From: Ascaphus truei | Lineage: Eukaryota > Chordata > Amphibia > Anura > Ascaphidae | Reading direction: 5' to 3' | Assembly (NCBI GenBank): GCA_036426205.1 | Contig: WSYH01002427.1 | Coordinates: forward strand, 23,158-87,157 | Length of the DNA: 64,000 nt | Shown here: positions 21,470 through 33,060 of the stretch, piece after piece | How the letters are laid out: every line of letters starts with the position of its first letter | How positions within the stretch are numbered: the stretch's first letter is position 1 | Position numbers and translations under genes: made by a program | Notes under the pieces: generated by a model | What the model was told of the DNA's origin: nothing | What the model saw: the letters and a program-made list of their open reading frames with translations, nothing else | The model's database searches: none

Positions 21470-23100
21470 TGGTGCTATTAGGGAAAAAGCGTATGTGATA
21501 ACCATTGGAGAGAAAGAGCCCTATTCGATGCACACTACTCTACTAGTAAAAATAAATAAATGTTATTGAAATTGGAACTTTAAACAACACAAATTGATGG
21601 AATTAATACCTAATTGAGAGCGCTTGTACATTAGTGATTCATAGTACACCCTCCATAGAGTAAAACATTGTAGTGTTTAATACTCTAACCCTGCAAGGTA
21701 AGTGTACCTATTCATACAATCACTTAGTAAGTTTACTCAGAATGCAACTAGCCTTCTGTTAGTGATACACTGGCATAAAGTTCAGTGTTATACTCAATGT
21801 TAGAGTGCTGAGGTAACTGTTTTGAAGGCAATATCAATTACTTTCCAACAGATACTTAGTTTGTAACTTCAGCTGATATGTTATAGCACATATATATATA
21901 ATTGTGTAGCCCAGTTTCACGTGGAAGACATGGACACTAATGGATACACATCATTGGTAAACAAAGTATCAGTGCTTCTTCAGACCCCTAATAATGTCAC
22001 TCATATCACATTACTGGGTGTTAGTCCTAGGAACACACTGGGGAGACAGTGCTCTCTTATACATATTATACTTATTCAAATTGGTTGTGACACAGCTTCT
22101 TAGATAAATGTTTAAGCTTATCCAGTGATAATTTCCTGGGTTGTGCACACGATACACAAAGTGCTAATACACACACAGACCACACACAGTATCATCGCAG
22201 CCCTTTATGTGAGGTCCCGGAAGGGATTTTACCACCAGCTCCACCTGCATAGGTAAAGACGGATGTTGGTAAGGAGCCCTGCCCTGAATGAGTTACGGTT
22301 TACAGTCCTGTGGTGTTAATCATTGCCAAGATACACTGTCTCAACTAGTGGTTGCCTTGCATGGCTCACAACTTAGTTTCGCTTACTTAAACCTCAGTAT
22401 TCTTAGAGAGTTAGATCACATTGGTACTCAGACTGAAACTCCATTCCAGTCGTGCTCATGACGCCTGCCTCTGACGTCAGTCCCAACGCTCGTTTCGTCA
22501 TGAACACAGAACTTCTTCGGGGGTGGGAGGTTCCCTGCAAGTGCCGGCTCTTTATTCCCAGCGGTTGGTCGCGGTGCATCAGATGTTCTCACCACCTCCC
22601 TACAGGGGGGATGTGTACAACCGGTCAGCCTCACGGTATGCTCTGCTCTTCCGCTTCATCGCGCCGTCGACTCCATGATGTCACTTCCCCCGGCTTCTCT
22701 CCGTGGCTCCAAAGTGCTCCGCGAACATAGGATTAATCCAACTCGCTCAGGAACTCCTCCTCAACGTGTAGGCTCTCTGGTTTCGTCAGGAGTATGATGT
22801 CCCACTACAAACTGCAGGCTTAAATACCCTAACTACTAGATGTGCTCCAATCAGTATCTCTCTTCTAATACAGCAGCTGCACTCAAGCTACGAACAGCAA
22901 GCGTATATAACCTAATAGACAGGCATCCATTAAGGATATAAATACCATCTAATGTGGAATGCACAGGAACTTAAAATGTAATACACTACATAAGCATTGA
23001 TCTTAACATGTATATCTTTAAATATTGTATTAATAGTTAAACAATGTACAAAAAGAGCAATGTCCATAATACATAATCCAGCTATAAAAATGAAAGGAAA
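21470..23100 (-). mobile_element. Penelope-like element, non-coding 3' region and terminal repeat
   Basis: The minus strand of 22550-23100 matches plus-strand sequence that flanks the gypsy element at 38570-45725: its upstream part equals about 38480-38569 and its downstream part equals 45726-46160. It is therefore the same repeat without the gypsy insertion. It carries no protein. Two CTGANGAA-like stem motifs lie on the minus strand near 22485-22520 and 22745-22790. The portion 21470-22440 is joined by continuity only. Assignment to a Penelope-like family rests on the other copy, where the repeat follows a GIY-YIG frame. Confidence 0.6.
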
Positions 23101-23131
23101 TTGTTAGTTAGTGAGGAGCAGGTAGGAAGCA

Positions 23132-23775
23132 TTGGTTGCTATAAGTGAGGAGCAGGTAGGTAGCTGGGTGACAGTTAGAAGGGGAAGCAGGGGCAATAGG
23201 GAGAGGCAGGTCGTTTCTGAGCTGACACATCCCAATAGATTTGCCATGTTGAGTGAAGATATTGGGAATGTCGGGGCAGAAATGGCAAGGCTGGGGGAGA
23301 CTAATTCCTCAAGCAGCCAGGGGAATAGTTCCTCCATCACAGTGGGCACTCAGGATGCTCAGATACAAAGAAAGATTGTGGTGGTAGGGGACTCCATTAT
23401 TAGGAAGGTAGATAGGGCAATCTGTTGCCGTGACCGCATGACCCGAACAGTTTGTTGTCTCCCGGGTGCTCGGGTTTGGTACATTGCAGATCGGGTAGAC
23501 AGATTGTTGGGGAGGAGCTGGGATTGACCCGGCGGTCTTGGTACACGTTGGCACCAATGACAAAGTTAGAGAAAGATGGAGGGTCCTAAAAAAGGATTAC
23601 AGGGATCTAGGCCAAAAGCTTGAGGCAAGGACTTGAGGCAAGGTTTTTAGAGCACTTGGACTCCTTTTCTGAGAAGTGCCATCTATATTCTAGGGACGGA
23701 TTGCACCTCAATGAAGAGGGATCTTCTGTGCTAATGGGGAGAATGCTAAAAAGGTTGGAGGAGATTTTAAACTAG
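23132..23775 (+). pseudogene. CR1 ORF1, SGNH/esterase-like domain
   Basis: The open stretch 23132-23527 includes RKIVVVGDSIIRKVDRAICC, whose GDS motif is the nucleophile block of SGNH hydrolases, and then LPGARVWYIADRVDRLLG. Downstream in other frames are LVHVGTNDKVRERW (the GTND block, about 23535-23580) and RDRLHLNEEGSSVLMGR (the DxxH block, about 23693-23740). This is the esterase-like domain known in ORF1 of CR1 elements. A one-base change at about 23525 and loss of about 60 codons near 23635 break it. Confidence 0.8.
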
Positions 23776-23989
23776 GATGGAGGGGGGAGGGGAATGAAAC
23801 AGATAATGAACTAAATGGAATAGAGGAGGATACAAGGTGGTATGGAGGTAGAATGGGGGCAAGTGTGAGTTTGACATGCAGTGAGACACCCATAGTAAAT
23901 ACAGATAATACTAGAAAACTTCTAAAGAATAAACCAAGTGGGAGCAGAAAGGAAGGAGCAGATAAGATAATAGTACGGGCTGAAAAAAA

Positions 23990-25480
23990 ACTTAAATGCA
24001 TGCTTGCTAATGCAAGAAGCCTGACAGATAAAATGGGGGAGCTTGAATTAATAGCTGCAAGGGAGCAGTATGATATCATAGGCATTACTGAAACATGGTG
24101 GGATGAAACTCATGACTGGACAGTTAATTTAGAGGGTTATTCCCTTTTTCGGAAGGATCGAACAAATAGAAGGGGAGGTGGAGTATGTTTATATGTTAAA
24201 CCGGATCTAAAACCTATTATAAGGGATGATGTTTATGAAGGGAATGATGAAAATGTAGAGACTTTGTGGATAGAAATTAGCAGTGCAGGTAAAAGTATAA
24301 AGAAAATGTTTGTGGGAATATGCTATAAACCACCAAATATCTCTGAGATTGAGGAAGCTAAAATACTTTTGCAAATGGAGAAGGCATCAAAACTGGGTCA
24401 TGTTTGCATAATGGGGGATTTTAATTAGCCAGACATAGACTGGGGAAATGAGATTAGCATTACAACCAAAGGAAACAGGTTTTTGGGGGGTGCTTAAAGA
24501 CAATTATATGACCCAAATTATTGAGGAACCAACCAGGAGAGGGGCAATACTGGATTTGGTCATATCAAACAATATAGAAGTAATAACAAATATTCAAGTC
24601 CTGGCACATTTGGGTAACAGTGATCATAACATGGTATAATCTGAAATAAATGATCAAAAAATAGATTTCTTGGGTTCAACGAAGACCTTAAACTTTAGAA
24701 AGGCAGATTTTAATAAACTAAGGTCTAATCTAGTAGTAATACACTGGGATGATGTTTTTGCAGGGAAGAAGATAAATGGGCAGTCTTTAAAACATTGTTA
24801 GAAAAACACACTTATCAGTGTATACCCTTGGGTAATAAGTATAAAAGGAATAAGTCAAAACCAATGTGGCTAAATAAACAGGTAGGGGAGGAAATGGACA
24901 AGAAGAGGAAGGTGTTTAGATTCTTTAAGTCAGAAGGGACAGAGACATCATATCAAACTTATAAGGAATGTAACAAAAATAGCAAAAGAGCAATCAAATT
25001 AGCAAAAATGGATAATGAAAAAAGGATTGCAGTAGAAAGTACAGTAAGGTCAACCCTAAAAAGTTCTTTAAGTACCTTAATAACAAAAAATGAGAAAAGA
25101 AAATATAGGACCCTTTTAGTGTGAGATGGGTAGGCAGATTATTGGAGATAAGGAAAAAGCTGAGGTATTAAACAAATTCTTTGCCTCTGTGTTTACCAGG
25201 GAAGAATCAAGTTCAATAGTAGTGCCGCAGGATGAAGCCACAACCTCCATATTAATTAACAATTGGTTAACTGAGGAAGAAGTTCATAAGCGACTTGAAA
25301 AAATTAAAGTAAATAAGGCACCTGGCCCTGATGGCATACATCCAAGAGTTCTCAAGGAGTTAAGCTCAGAAATAGCCAAACCATTATATTTAATATTCAA
25401 GGACTCCATTTCCACAGGCTCAGTACCACAAGATTGGCGTAAAGCAGATGTGGTGCCTATATTTAAAAAGAAACAAACAA
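23990..25480 (+). pseudogene. CR1 ORF2, endonuclease to RT fingers
   Basis: The APE-type endonuclease is open to 24428. It begins around LKCMLANARSLTDKM (the N-A-R-S motif), then IIGITETWWDETHDW (catalytic Glu), and ends GHVCIMGDFN where TAG replaces the next codon. The second endonuclease part is at 24448-24639 with DLVISN and LGNSDHNMV (SDH motif), followed by stop and shifts. The linker (24795-25124) and the RT fingers (25126-25488, KVNKAPGPDGIHPRVLKEL) follow in separate frames. Catalytic residues are preserved where readable, but the palm is absent. Confidence 0.85.
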
Positions 25481-25687
25481 GGGGATAGGAAGTGATCAAC
25501 TAGGAACCATACTAATTTAATGAAAATTCGATAATTATTACGTGGGTGCAAACCTGTGAACTGAAGTGAATCAGGAAGGTGACGAGCACACTAGGCAGTG
25601 CACTCAGAATAGAATTCACTTAAATGCACACCACATATATTAAAATATAACCTTTATTGACATTACATAAAACATATATTACCGATA
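25481..25687. other. Unassigned sequence between CR1 and MITE
   Basis: About 200 bp of AT-rich sequence not matching CR1. Minus-strand AATAAAGGTTATATTTTAA near 25635-25655 could be a polyadenylation region of another retroelement. No coding signal. Confidence 0.4.
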
Positions 25688-26025
25688 CTGCTGCGGCCGA
25701 GTTTATTCGAGCATTTGCCCGTTCTCGGCCGCAGCAGTATCCTGGCGCGCGCCGGAGGGTGCCGGGCGCGCGCCAAAGCGGGGCGCTCTCCCTACCGCTG
25801 CCGGGTCCGCCGGGTCCCCCGGAACCCCCTGCCGCCGTCCCCCACATCGCGGGACACCAGGGCTCCCTCGGGGAGCCCTGGACGCGCGTGCAGGGGGCGC
25901 AGGCACCCGATGACGCGTGACCGCGCATCGGAGACGCGCGGCACGCCGAGGGGCTGCCACTTGCAAGCCGGGAAATCTCCCGGCTTACGGAACTGGCCAC
26001 ACTTCAATAAAGTGTGTCGCCAGTG
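25688..26025. mobile_element. GC-rich hairpin MITE, copy 1
   Basis: A 338-bp non-coding element flanked by TA (25686-25687 and 26026-26027). It opens with a 14-bp-arm hairpin CTGCTGCGGCCGAG...CTCGGCCGCAGCAG and closes with ACACTTCAATAAAGTGTGT plus CGCCAGTG. Copies at 52306-52665 and 56238-56597 are close relatives of 360 bp; this copy lacks about 22 bp near 25779. The TA duplication suggests mobilisation by a Tc1/mariner-like transposase, not present here. Open frames across it are GC-driven shadows. Confidence 0.85.
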
Positions 26026-26027
26026 TA

Positions 26028-26180
26028 ATGTAGGTGTAACCAAGATTAAAAATAGATTAAATTAAATATGATGACTGTCTTCCATCTACTCTAGATATAA
26101 GCTGCTGAATAGCAATTAATGCTAGTAATCTAGGAGATAAAAGGCACGTAGTGATGTTGTAAGACTCCTACTTGGCTGTT
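26028..26180. other. Unassigned AT-rich sequence
   Basis: A short stretch between the MITE and the truncated 3' side of the minus-strand CR1; no family recognised. Confidence 0.4.
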
Positions 26181-26235
26181 TATTTAGCCACATTGATTTT
26201 GACTTATTTCTTTTATACTTATTACCCAAGGGTCT

Positions 26236-27090
26236 TCACTGATAAGTGTGCTTTTCTAACAATGTTTTAAAGACTGCCCATTTATCTTCTTCATTTTTCC
26301 CTGCAAAAACATCATCCCATTGTATTACTACTAGATTAGACCTCAGTTTATTAAAATCTGCATTACTAAAGTTTAAGGTCTTAGTTGAACCCAAGTAATC
26401 TGTTTTTTGATCATTTATTTCAAATGAGACCATCTTATGATCACTGTTACCCAAATGTTCCAGGACTTGAATATTTGTTATTACTTCTACATTGTTTGAT
26501 ATGACCAAATCCAGAACTGCCCCTCCCCTGGTTGGTTCCTCAATAATTTGGGTCATATAATTGTCTTTAAGCACCCCCAAAAACCTGTTTCCTTTTGTTG
26601 TAATGCTAATCTCATTGCCCCAGTCAATGTCTTGATAATTAAAATCCCCCATTATGCAAACATGACCCAGTTTTGAAGCCTTCTCCATTTGCAAAAGTAT
26701 TTTAGCTTCCTCAATCTCACAGATATTTGGTGGTTTATAGCATATTCCCACAAACATTTTCTTTATACTTTTACCTGCACTGCTAATTTCTATCCACAAA
26801 GTCTCTACATTTTCATCATTCCCTTCATAGACATCATCCCTTATAATAGGTTTTAGATCCGGTTTAATATATAAACATACTCCACCTCCCCTTCTATTTG
26901 TTCAATCCTTCCGAAAAAGGGAATAACCCACTAAATTAACTGTCCAGTCATGAGTTTCATCCCACCATGTTTCATTAATGCCTATGATATCATAGTGCTC
27001 CTTTGCAGCTATTAATTCAAGCTCCCCCCATTTTATCTGTCAGGCTTCTTGCATTAGCAACCATGCATTTAAGTTTTTTTTCAGCCCGTA
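26236..27090 (-). pseudogene. CR1 ORF2 endonuclease
   Basis: The minus frame 26236-26799 carries the C-terminal half of the APE-type endonuclease: GICYKPPNICEIEEAKILLQ, GHVCIMGDFNYQDIDW, VLDLVISNN, and LGNSDHKMVSFEI with the catalytic SDH. This half is uninterrupted here, unlike the plus-strand copy. The N-terminal half (about 26800-27090) is shifted near 26905 and 27035. RT is absent. Confidence 0.85.
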
Positions 27091-27288
27091 CTATTATCTT
27101 ATCTGCTCTTTCCTTTCTGCACCCACTTGGTTTAGTCTTTAGAAGTTTTCTAGTATTATCTGTATTTACTATGAGTGTCTAACTGCTTGTCAAACTCGCA
27201 CTTGACCCCATTCTACCTCCATACCACCTTCTATCCTCATCTGTTCCATTTAGTTAAATATCTGTTTCATTCCCCTCCCCCCTCCATC

Positions 27289-28289
27289 CTAGTTTAAAAT
27301 CTCCACCAACCTTTTTAACATTCTCCCCCCTAGCACAGAAGATCCCTCTTCATTGAGGTGCAATCTGTCCCTAGAATATAGATGGCACCTCTCAGAAAAG
27401 GAGTCCCAGTGCTCTAAAAACCCAAACCCCTCCTTCCTGCACCACTTTCTTAGCCATGCATTAACCTCCCTCATCTCTGACTGTCTCCCTGTGGTAGCGC
27501 ATGGCACTGGTGGCATTTCAGAAAATACTACCTTGGAGGTCCTTGCCTCAAGCTTTTGTCCTAGATCCCTGGAATCCTTTTTTAGGACCCTCCATCTTTC
27601 TCTAACTTTGTCATTGGTGCCAACGTGTACCAAGACCGCCGGGTCAATCTCAGCCACCCCCAACAATCTGTCTACCCGATCCGCAATGTGCCGAACCCGA
27701 GCACCCGGGAGACAACAAACTTCGGTTCATGCTGTCACGGCAACAGATTGCCCTATCTACCTTCCTAATAATGGAGTCCACTACCACCACAATCTTTCTT
27801 TGTATCTGAGCATCCTGAGTCCCCACTGTGCTGGAGGAACTATTCTACTGGCTGCTAGAGGAATTAGTCTCCCCCAACCTTGCCATTTCTGCCCCGACAT
27901 TCCCAAAATGTTCACTCAACATGGTAAATCTATTGGGATGTGTCAGCTCAGAAACGACCTGCCTCTCCCTATTGCCCCTGCTTCCCCTTCTGTCACCCAG
28001 CTACCTGCTCCTCACTAACATCAACCAGGCTACCTACCTGCTCTTCACTAACAGCGCCACCATCAGCACCACTAGTCGAAGCAAGGGCCTGCTCAGTGAG
28101 CTCCAAACCCCTTTAAAGATTGCCAATGTCCCTCAATATTGCAAGTTGCCTCTTCAGATCAGCAATTTCTGACTCTAAAGAGACCACCCTCTCACACTTC
28201 CCACAGTGGTATGCTCCTTGGAACAGCTGCTCCAAGTGCACATACATGTGGCAAGTTGTGCATTGAGTGGCATTTTCAATCCTGCTCAT
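27289..28289 (-). pseudogene. CR1 ORF1: Cys-rich N terminus and esterase-like domain
   Basis: The start MSRIENATQCTTCHMYVHLE is followed by CGKC, giving a C-x2-C...C-x2-C zinc-binding-like pair, and by a coiled-coil stretch SLESEIADLKRQLAIL. A TAA follows IGNL near 28123. Downstream, 27289-27666 is open and contains LVHVGTNDKVRERW (GTND block) and RDRLHLNEEGSSVL (DxxH block) of the SGNH/esterase domain; the GDS block lies near 27770 in another frame. This copy shows that the ORF1 layout is zinc-like region, coiled coil, hydrolase. Confidence 0.8.
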
Positions 28290-28664
28290 TCTAGCAACTA
28301 TGAAGTTTATAAGTACTAACAGTAAACTGTAATTTAATATACTAAACCTTGTTTAACCACTTCCTTGTTCAAACTGCTTCTGGTTCTAACTGCACACACT
28401 TTAAACAACCAGCACTTCAAATCAAGTACATAGATCAGTCAGTACACGCAAGCTCAGGATTCGTTGGAAGCCTCTGTTTAAATAGGGACACCCACCAGGT
28501 GTGTTAGGTAATCAATTAACTAACCCCACCCATTGCAGGTGTGTTAGGCCGGCCAATTAACCAAGCACACCCACTCTGCCTCAGGCAGGAGAAAAGAGGA
28601 AAAAAGTTACAGGCTTCAAATGACAACATACTTTAAAAAAAAATTAACCCTCTGGGACCGGTAT

Positions 28665-29605
28665 ATTGCTCCCTAAGACTGGGTCATTTTTTTAGAATGT
28701 CCCAGTGTTTTTTTATAATGTTAGTAATTTTGCCTGCCTCTATACTGTAACCGGTTAAAAATGCGAAATCAAATTTTCCTTGATTGGTCTTATTTTTTTG
28801 TTTAGGTTTCAATAGATCTTGTCTCACTAGTTGTTCTGCTTTTACCATTGCCTGGTCTAGTTTTTCTTTTTTGTACACCTTTTCAATAAATCTCTGTTTG
28901 ATCTTATCTGCCTGTAACTGGAAGTGATCTTGATCTGTACAGTTCTGACATATTCTAGCAAATTGACCGGATGGGACATTGTCCATCCACCTTAGTAAAT
29001 GGCAGCTAGTTCTTAGAATATAATTGTTCTTATCAATTTCTTTGAAGTACGTTTTAGTTTTAATGCTGTTATTTTCAACATAGACCATAAGGTCTAAAAA
29101 ATGTATTGTTTCACTATTCCATGTATGAGTGATTCTAAGATTGTCATCATTCACATTCATCGTAGTTAAAAATTTGCATAATTCCTCTTCGCCACCCCTC
29201 CAAATGAAAAACACATCATCGATGAAACGGCGATAGAGGACGAGATTCGCGTCGAGCACGCCCCCAGGCCAGATGTTCCTATTCTCCCACATGGCCATAA
29301 ACAGGTTCGCGTAGCTCGGCGCGAATCTCGTCTCTATTGCCGTTCCACATTTCTGCAAATAGAATTGGCCACTATACCAAAAATAGTTGGGACCAAGTAT
29401 AAATCTAATGCCATCAATGACGAACTCCCTTTGTAAATCGGGTAGATCATTGTCCCCTAGCAAGATTTCTCTTACTGCATCACATCCCTTGTTGTGTTCA
29501 ATATTCGTGTATAGCGACGCAACATCACTAGTATGAAATGATCTTCCCATACGATGTCACCCAATCTATTGATTTTATCAGTGGTGTCTAGTTCTCAGGT
29601 AATAG
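28665..29605 (-). pseudogene. Penelope-like reverse transcriptase fragment
   Basis: The minus frame 28684-29550 (288 codons) has Penelope-type RT blocks. These are HTSDVASLYTNIEH (first catalytic Asp region), GTAIETRFAPSYANLFMAMW, LVLYRRFIDDVFFIW with the FIDD catalytic pair, IHFLDLMVYVENN, and a Lys-rich thumb ending KKHWDILKK. The start codon is not real: sequence upstream to about 29605 reads on as DTTDKINRLGDIVW in another frame. The GIY-YIG endonuclease that should follow is missing; a CR1 5' end lies instead at 28640. The same family in plus orientation continues at 35889-36857. Confidence 0.85.
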
Positions 29606-30810
29606 AGGTTCTCCGCTTCACTCATGGCTCTAAGTTCTGGGTCGCAGCAGTGAGGTGGTGTGACAACTTGCGTTACTTGTTGCACTACTGTGTGTTCAAT
29701 ATCTTTAGTCCCAGGAACTTGCAATTACCATCAAGTTCCCACTGGATCACAGTACCCCACAGTATACTGTAATCCAGGTCCAGTTCAGTCCCGCCAGCTG
29801 CCACCAGTTTTATTAATACGCCTGTGATGATAGCTTCCACAGGCTTATTAATATTAAACAAAAAATAATTGGGTTTGAACTGAACGAGGCTTAAGATATA
29901 ATAAATTGTATGGAGGCTTAAGATATAATAAATTGTATTTATTCCTTAAAATAAAGGTGAACACAACAGATAATGCAGTAACAAACAAGAAGTGCACTTA
30001 CATTGGGGTTGGGGAATGAGAAGTATGATGTAGCATTTCTCTCAGCAGTCAGGAAATCATTCAGGTGATATCAGATAACCATATCAGCAAACGAAAACGA
30101 ATGAAGACTTTGCATGAAGACCAAAAATGAAGACACAGGATAGATGGGGACCAGCAGGTTATAAACCCTTTGTCCCTCTATCTGTAACATTACGACCCTG
30201 GGATTGGTTTGCAATTATCTCCAGCCAATCTTTGATGGGGGAACACATTTTAGGACAGGCCCCCCTGCTAGCTGGCACATGTGCAGTAGAACTCTGGGGT
30301 CTCCTTTCTGAGGCCCCACATGTGCAAATGGAATGCCAGGCCAGCTACCCCTCCGGATCTTGGACAAGATAACCTGTGTTGGACAGTGATAAGTGCGACA
30401 CTTAAAAACTGCTATGGAATGCGCCCCCTCCACCCTCACATAGACAGGGTGATAAAACCTTTTGAACAAAGCTTAAGTTCTAGCCATTGGGACCCTATGG
30501 CCATCTGTCATCCTGATAGCAAAGGAATTTCTTTGAAGCTTTGTCCATACCTTGAAGACACAGTATTAACGGACTATTAACCCTTGTGCTCCCGGATGGA
30601 TTCTAGTGTGTGTGTGCAGAAACTGAGGTACAATAACAGAGGGGCAACAGGAAAATACACATTTACAGGTTATAACAGGGGTGAAATCACATTTCTGGAC
30701 CTCAGTCCAGTTAACCCCTTGTCTCCCGGGTGGGGTCAGGGGTGGCCCAATGGGGTGCAACCCCTTTAATACCGGGCCACCCCCTTTCTCCCTCTACAGT
30801 GCCCCCTAAT
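29606..30810. other. Non-coding, probably LTR-derived
   Basis: No gene. A 31-bp tandem pair (GGCTTAAGATATAATAAATTGTAT) sits at about 29889-29940. The stretch 30140-30790, with TTATAACAGGGGTG and a CTTTAATACCGGGCCACCCC end, resembles LTR U3/R-type sequence, but no partner LTR or duplication was found. Confidence 0.35.
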
Positions 30811-31117
30811 GTTTTTTCTAAAAGATTATTAAGGAAGATTAATTTTAATGATTTTTCTGAGGAAGAGATTATGGATGATAACATTGAGAACGTTATCAAA
30901 AATGAATTCAGCATGTTAGAGAAACTTATGGTTAAAGATACTAGAAAGTGGTTTGATGTCATTTTTTTTAGAGGAATATCTTAATAATGGAAGAATACCA
31001 AGAGATTTGCGAATTCTCAAGAGCCCCTCGTTTGATTTAAAAGACGAGGAGTTCTTGATGAATTGAAACAATGTGCTGGACAAATGTTCTCAAGAGCTAA
31101 TTAGTCTTATAATTAAG
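30811..31117 (+). pseudogene. Penelope-like ORF, N-terminal part
   Basis: The open stretch starting VFSKRLLRKINFNDFSEEEI continues across a one-base shift at the T-run near 30961-30969 into EEYLNNGRIPRDLRILKSPS and DLKDEEFLMN. This acidic/charged N-terminal region of Penelope-like polyproteins lies upstream of RT. It is cut at 31117 by the LTR element, and the rest of the same-orientation element appears at 35889. Confidence 0.65.
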
Positions 31118-31917
31118 TGTAACCCTGTGTAGTTTTGGGGTTATAGTTCTTTCTCATCCTGTGCAATAATCCCTTTTAAGGGCAGGTTTGCCAGGAGTAA
31201 TCATGGGGCTTTTCCACCACACACATGTGCTGTGTAGTATTCAGTGAAGGTAGTGTCATCAGGCTCTGTGTCCAATTACAGTGACACAGGGGTGGTGCCT
31301 ATTGGAGCTATTTAGTGCACAGCACTTCCTGTATTTAGTTTGTGCCTCACCCCTTATGAGTGAAGTGAGCCTGTCCAGCAAACTGTCAGAGCTCTGGCAG
31401 GTTTTGTGGCCCTCACTCAGGGGAGTGGTGTGGAAGACTATTCCTCTTACTCCATCAGGGAGTAAAGAAAGAGCTAGATCTGCTTTCAGTGCCCTTGCCT
31501 GCGAGTGTATGGTCAGGGACTTTCTTTGGGTTGGCAACCTATAATGAGCGGCTGAAGACCGGCCTTTATGATGGGCAGTCGGCCAGTGCTGATGTTAATA
31601 AAGGATGCCAAAGATAAAGATCGCTTCTGTCCTGGTTGTGGAGTCATTCGGGAAGAAGGTGCACAAAGAGGTTCTCTTTCAGAGACTCCTCCCTACAACA
31701 CTGGGGGTTTGGCAAGAGATGGAGGCGCTGTACCATGAGTGAGTATGAAATCTCAGCTATACCTCACAAGCCAGTGCTGATGATATCGCCCATACCATCA
31801 CGGGAGACTCAGGAGTCCTGTAAGCGAGCAGGTGCAGCACACTACACCACATGTAACATGGGTCAGTTTCCACAGAAGGGGGTCAATATGAGATTGGGCC
31901 AGGGAAACTCCGTTACA
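31118..31917 (+). repeat. 5' LTR of the non-autonomous element
   Basis: 800 bp with perfect six-base inverted ends TGTAAC/GTTACA. The first 563 bp match 35327-35888 closely. TTAATAAAGGATGCC near 31594 is a candidate polyadenylation region. Confidence 0.85.
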
Positions 31918-31935
31918 TTTGGAGGCGCTGATGAG
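31918..31935 (+). promoter_or_regulatory. Primer-binding site shared with the PNMA-type gypsy
   Basis: TTTGGAGGCGCTGATGAG begins at the first base after the LTR and matches, but for one base, TTTGGAGGCGCTGCTGAG of the minus-strand element at 44420-44437. Confidence 0.7.
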
Positions 31936-33060
31936 ATTATCAGGACAGGCTTTCAGCTAGGCGAACTGATATAGAGATATGTATGCTTCCAGGAAGGTGC
32001 TGCGGAAGGAAGGGAGTCTAGTGGTAGTTAGAAGAAGGATATCTACTCGCAAAACACACCCTAGATGCCCCTATATGGTGTGATATAGATCTGGAGACAG
32101 GGCTATTGCTGTGTAGTCACCTTGAGGTGGGTAGTCATTTGATGCCTAAGGGGGTAGCCTGGTTAACTTGCGTCAGGAACTTCTGGTAGGGTTAGCGCTA
32201 TGTGAAGTCAAGAATAGGTGACGTGTTAAGTACGATAGGACAGATCCTAAGTATTTCTGGCCAGTAACCAGACTATACACTGCAGAGCACTTACACTGGA
32301 CTGATACTGGGTGCAGCACACACAAGAGAGAGTTAGCCTAGTCTGAGGTATTGCACTACAACTGAGGCATACTGTATTCACTGGGATACATGCAGATGTG
32401 CATGCTGGCATCAAAATGGCAGTTGCCCAGCATGGGGGCACCATGCGTGAAGTAAGAAGAGAGATAAAGATGGCAGCTATGTTTGATGTGGTACTGCGCG
32501 GTGCGGAGAGCACAAAATGGCGGTTCTCGCCAGAAATGAGAAGTACACATGCTGTGTGGACAGAGGAGGTACTGTGTGCGGAGATGGCTATTATGAGTAG
32601 GCTGTGGAGTGGCGTGAAAGCCATAGCCGTGCCCTTCTTGTCCTGCCTGGATCCTCGGGGATCACCAGAGGGAGCAGCCAGTGAGGACATTGTGATTATG
32701 AGTGATATTTCAAATGAAGTACCTGATTGCCAGTCGGTGGTAACGACGCAAGTCAAATCCGTAGTGAGTATGGGTTGCAGTGTGATCGGGCGACCACGTG
32801 GGCTGTGTGCAGAGAAAGGAGTTGCAGAAACTTGGCCATGACTGGCGCGAAAGTTAGAACCCCACCCCGACCAGGGAGGTGGCGCGAAAGCCGTGGCCGC
32901 GCCCCCCTGTACTGTGATAAGCTCAGAGTCGATTCTGAGTCCTGACGTGCAGCTGAGTGACCATCCTGTAAACTCCACCAGAGGGAGGGGTCACTGCATC
33001 AACCAATGGGAAAGAGATGTCCTGAGTGAAGGAGGAACCGGATGTTAGCTAAGCTCACAG

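Larger units (their letters stand above)
23104..25480 (+). mobile_element. CR1 LINE, truncated at both ends
   Basis: It starts within ORF1 and stops within ORF2 RT after KADVVPIFKK, where copy 8790-10797 continues. Order on the plus strand: ORF1 C-terminal hydrolase-like domain, ORF2 endonuclease, linker, RT fingers. Loss of both ends is unusual for a LINE and points to later rearrangement. It abuts the Penelope-like segment at 23100 and faces a second CR1 copy on the opposite strand. Confidence 0.88.
26181..28640 (-). mobile_element. CR1 LINE with 5' UTR and ORF1, 3'-truncated
   Basis: On the minus strand it begins with a 5' UTR (about 28640-28290), ORF1 (start about 28289), then the ORF2 endonuclease, and it stops after WLNKQ at about 26185. 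It keeps its 5' end and lost its 3' end, the opposite of normal CR1 truncation. It faces the plus-strand copy ending at 25480. Confidence 0.85.

Noticed and set aside
25620..26065. Overlapping 80-130 residue frames on both strands
   Set aside because: They run through the GC-rich MITE and recur at its other copies; GC-rich DNA with few stop codons explains them.
32247..32978. 243-residue minus-strand frame
   Set aside because: Antisense to the LTR-element interior, Ser/Thr-rich with no recognisable domain; likely a shadow.
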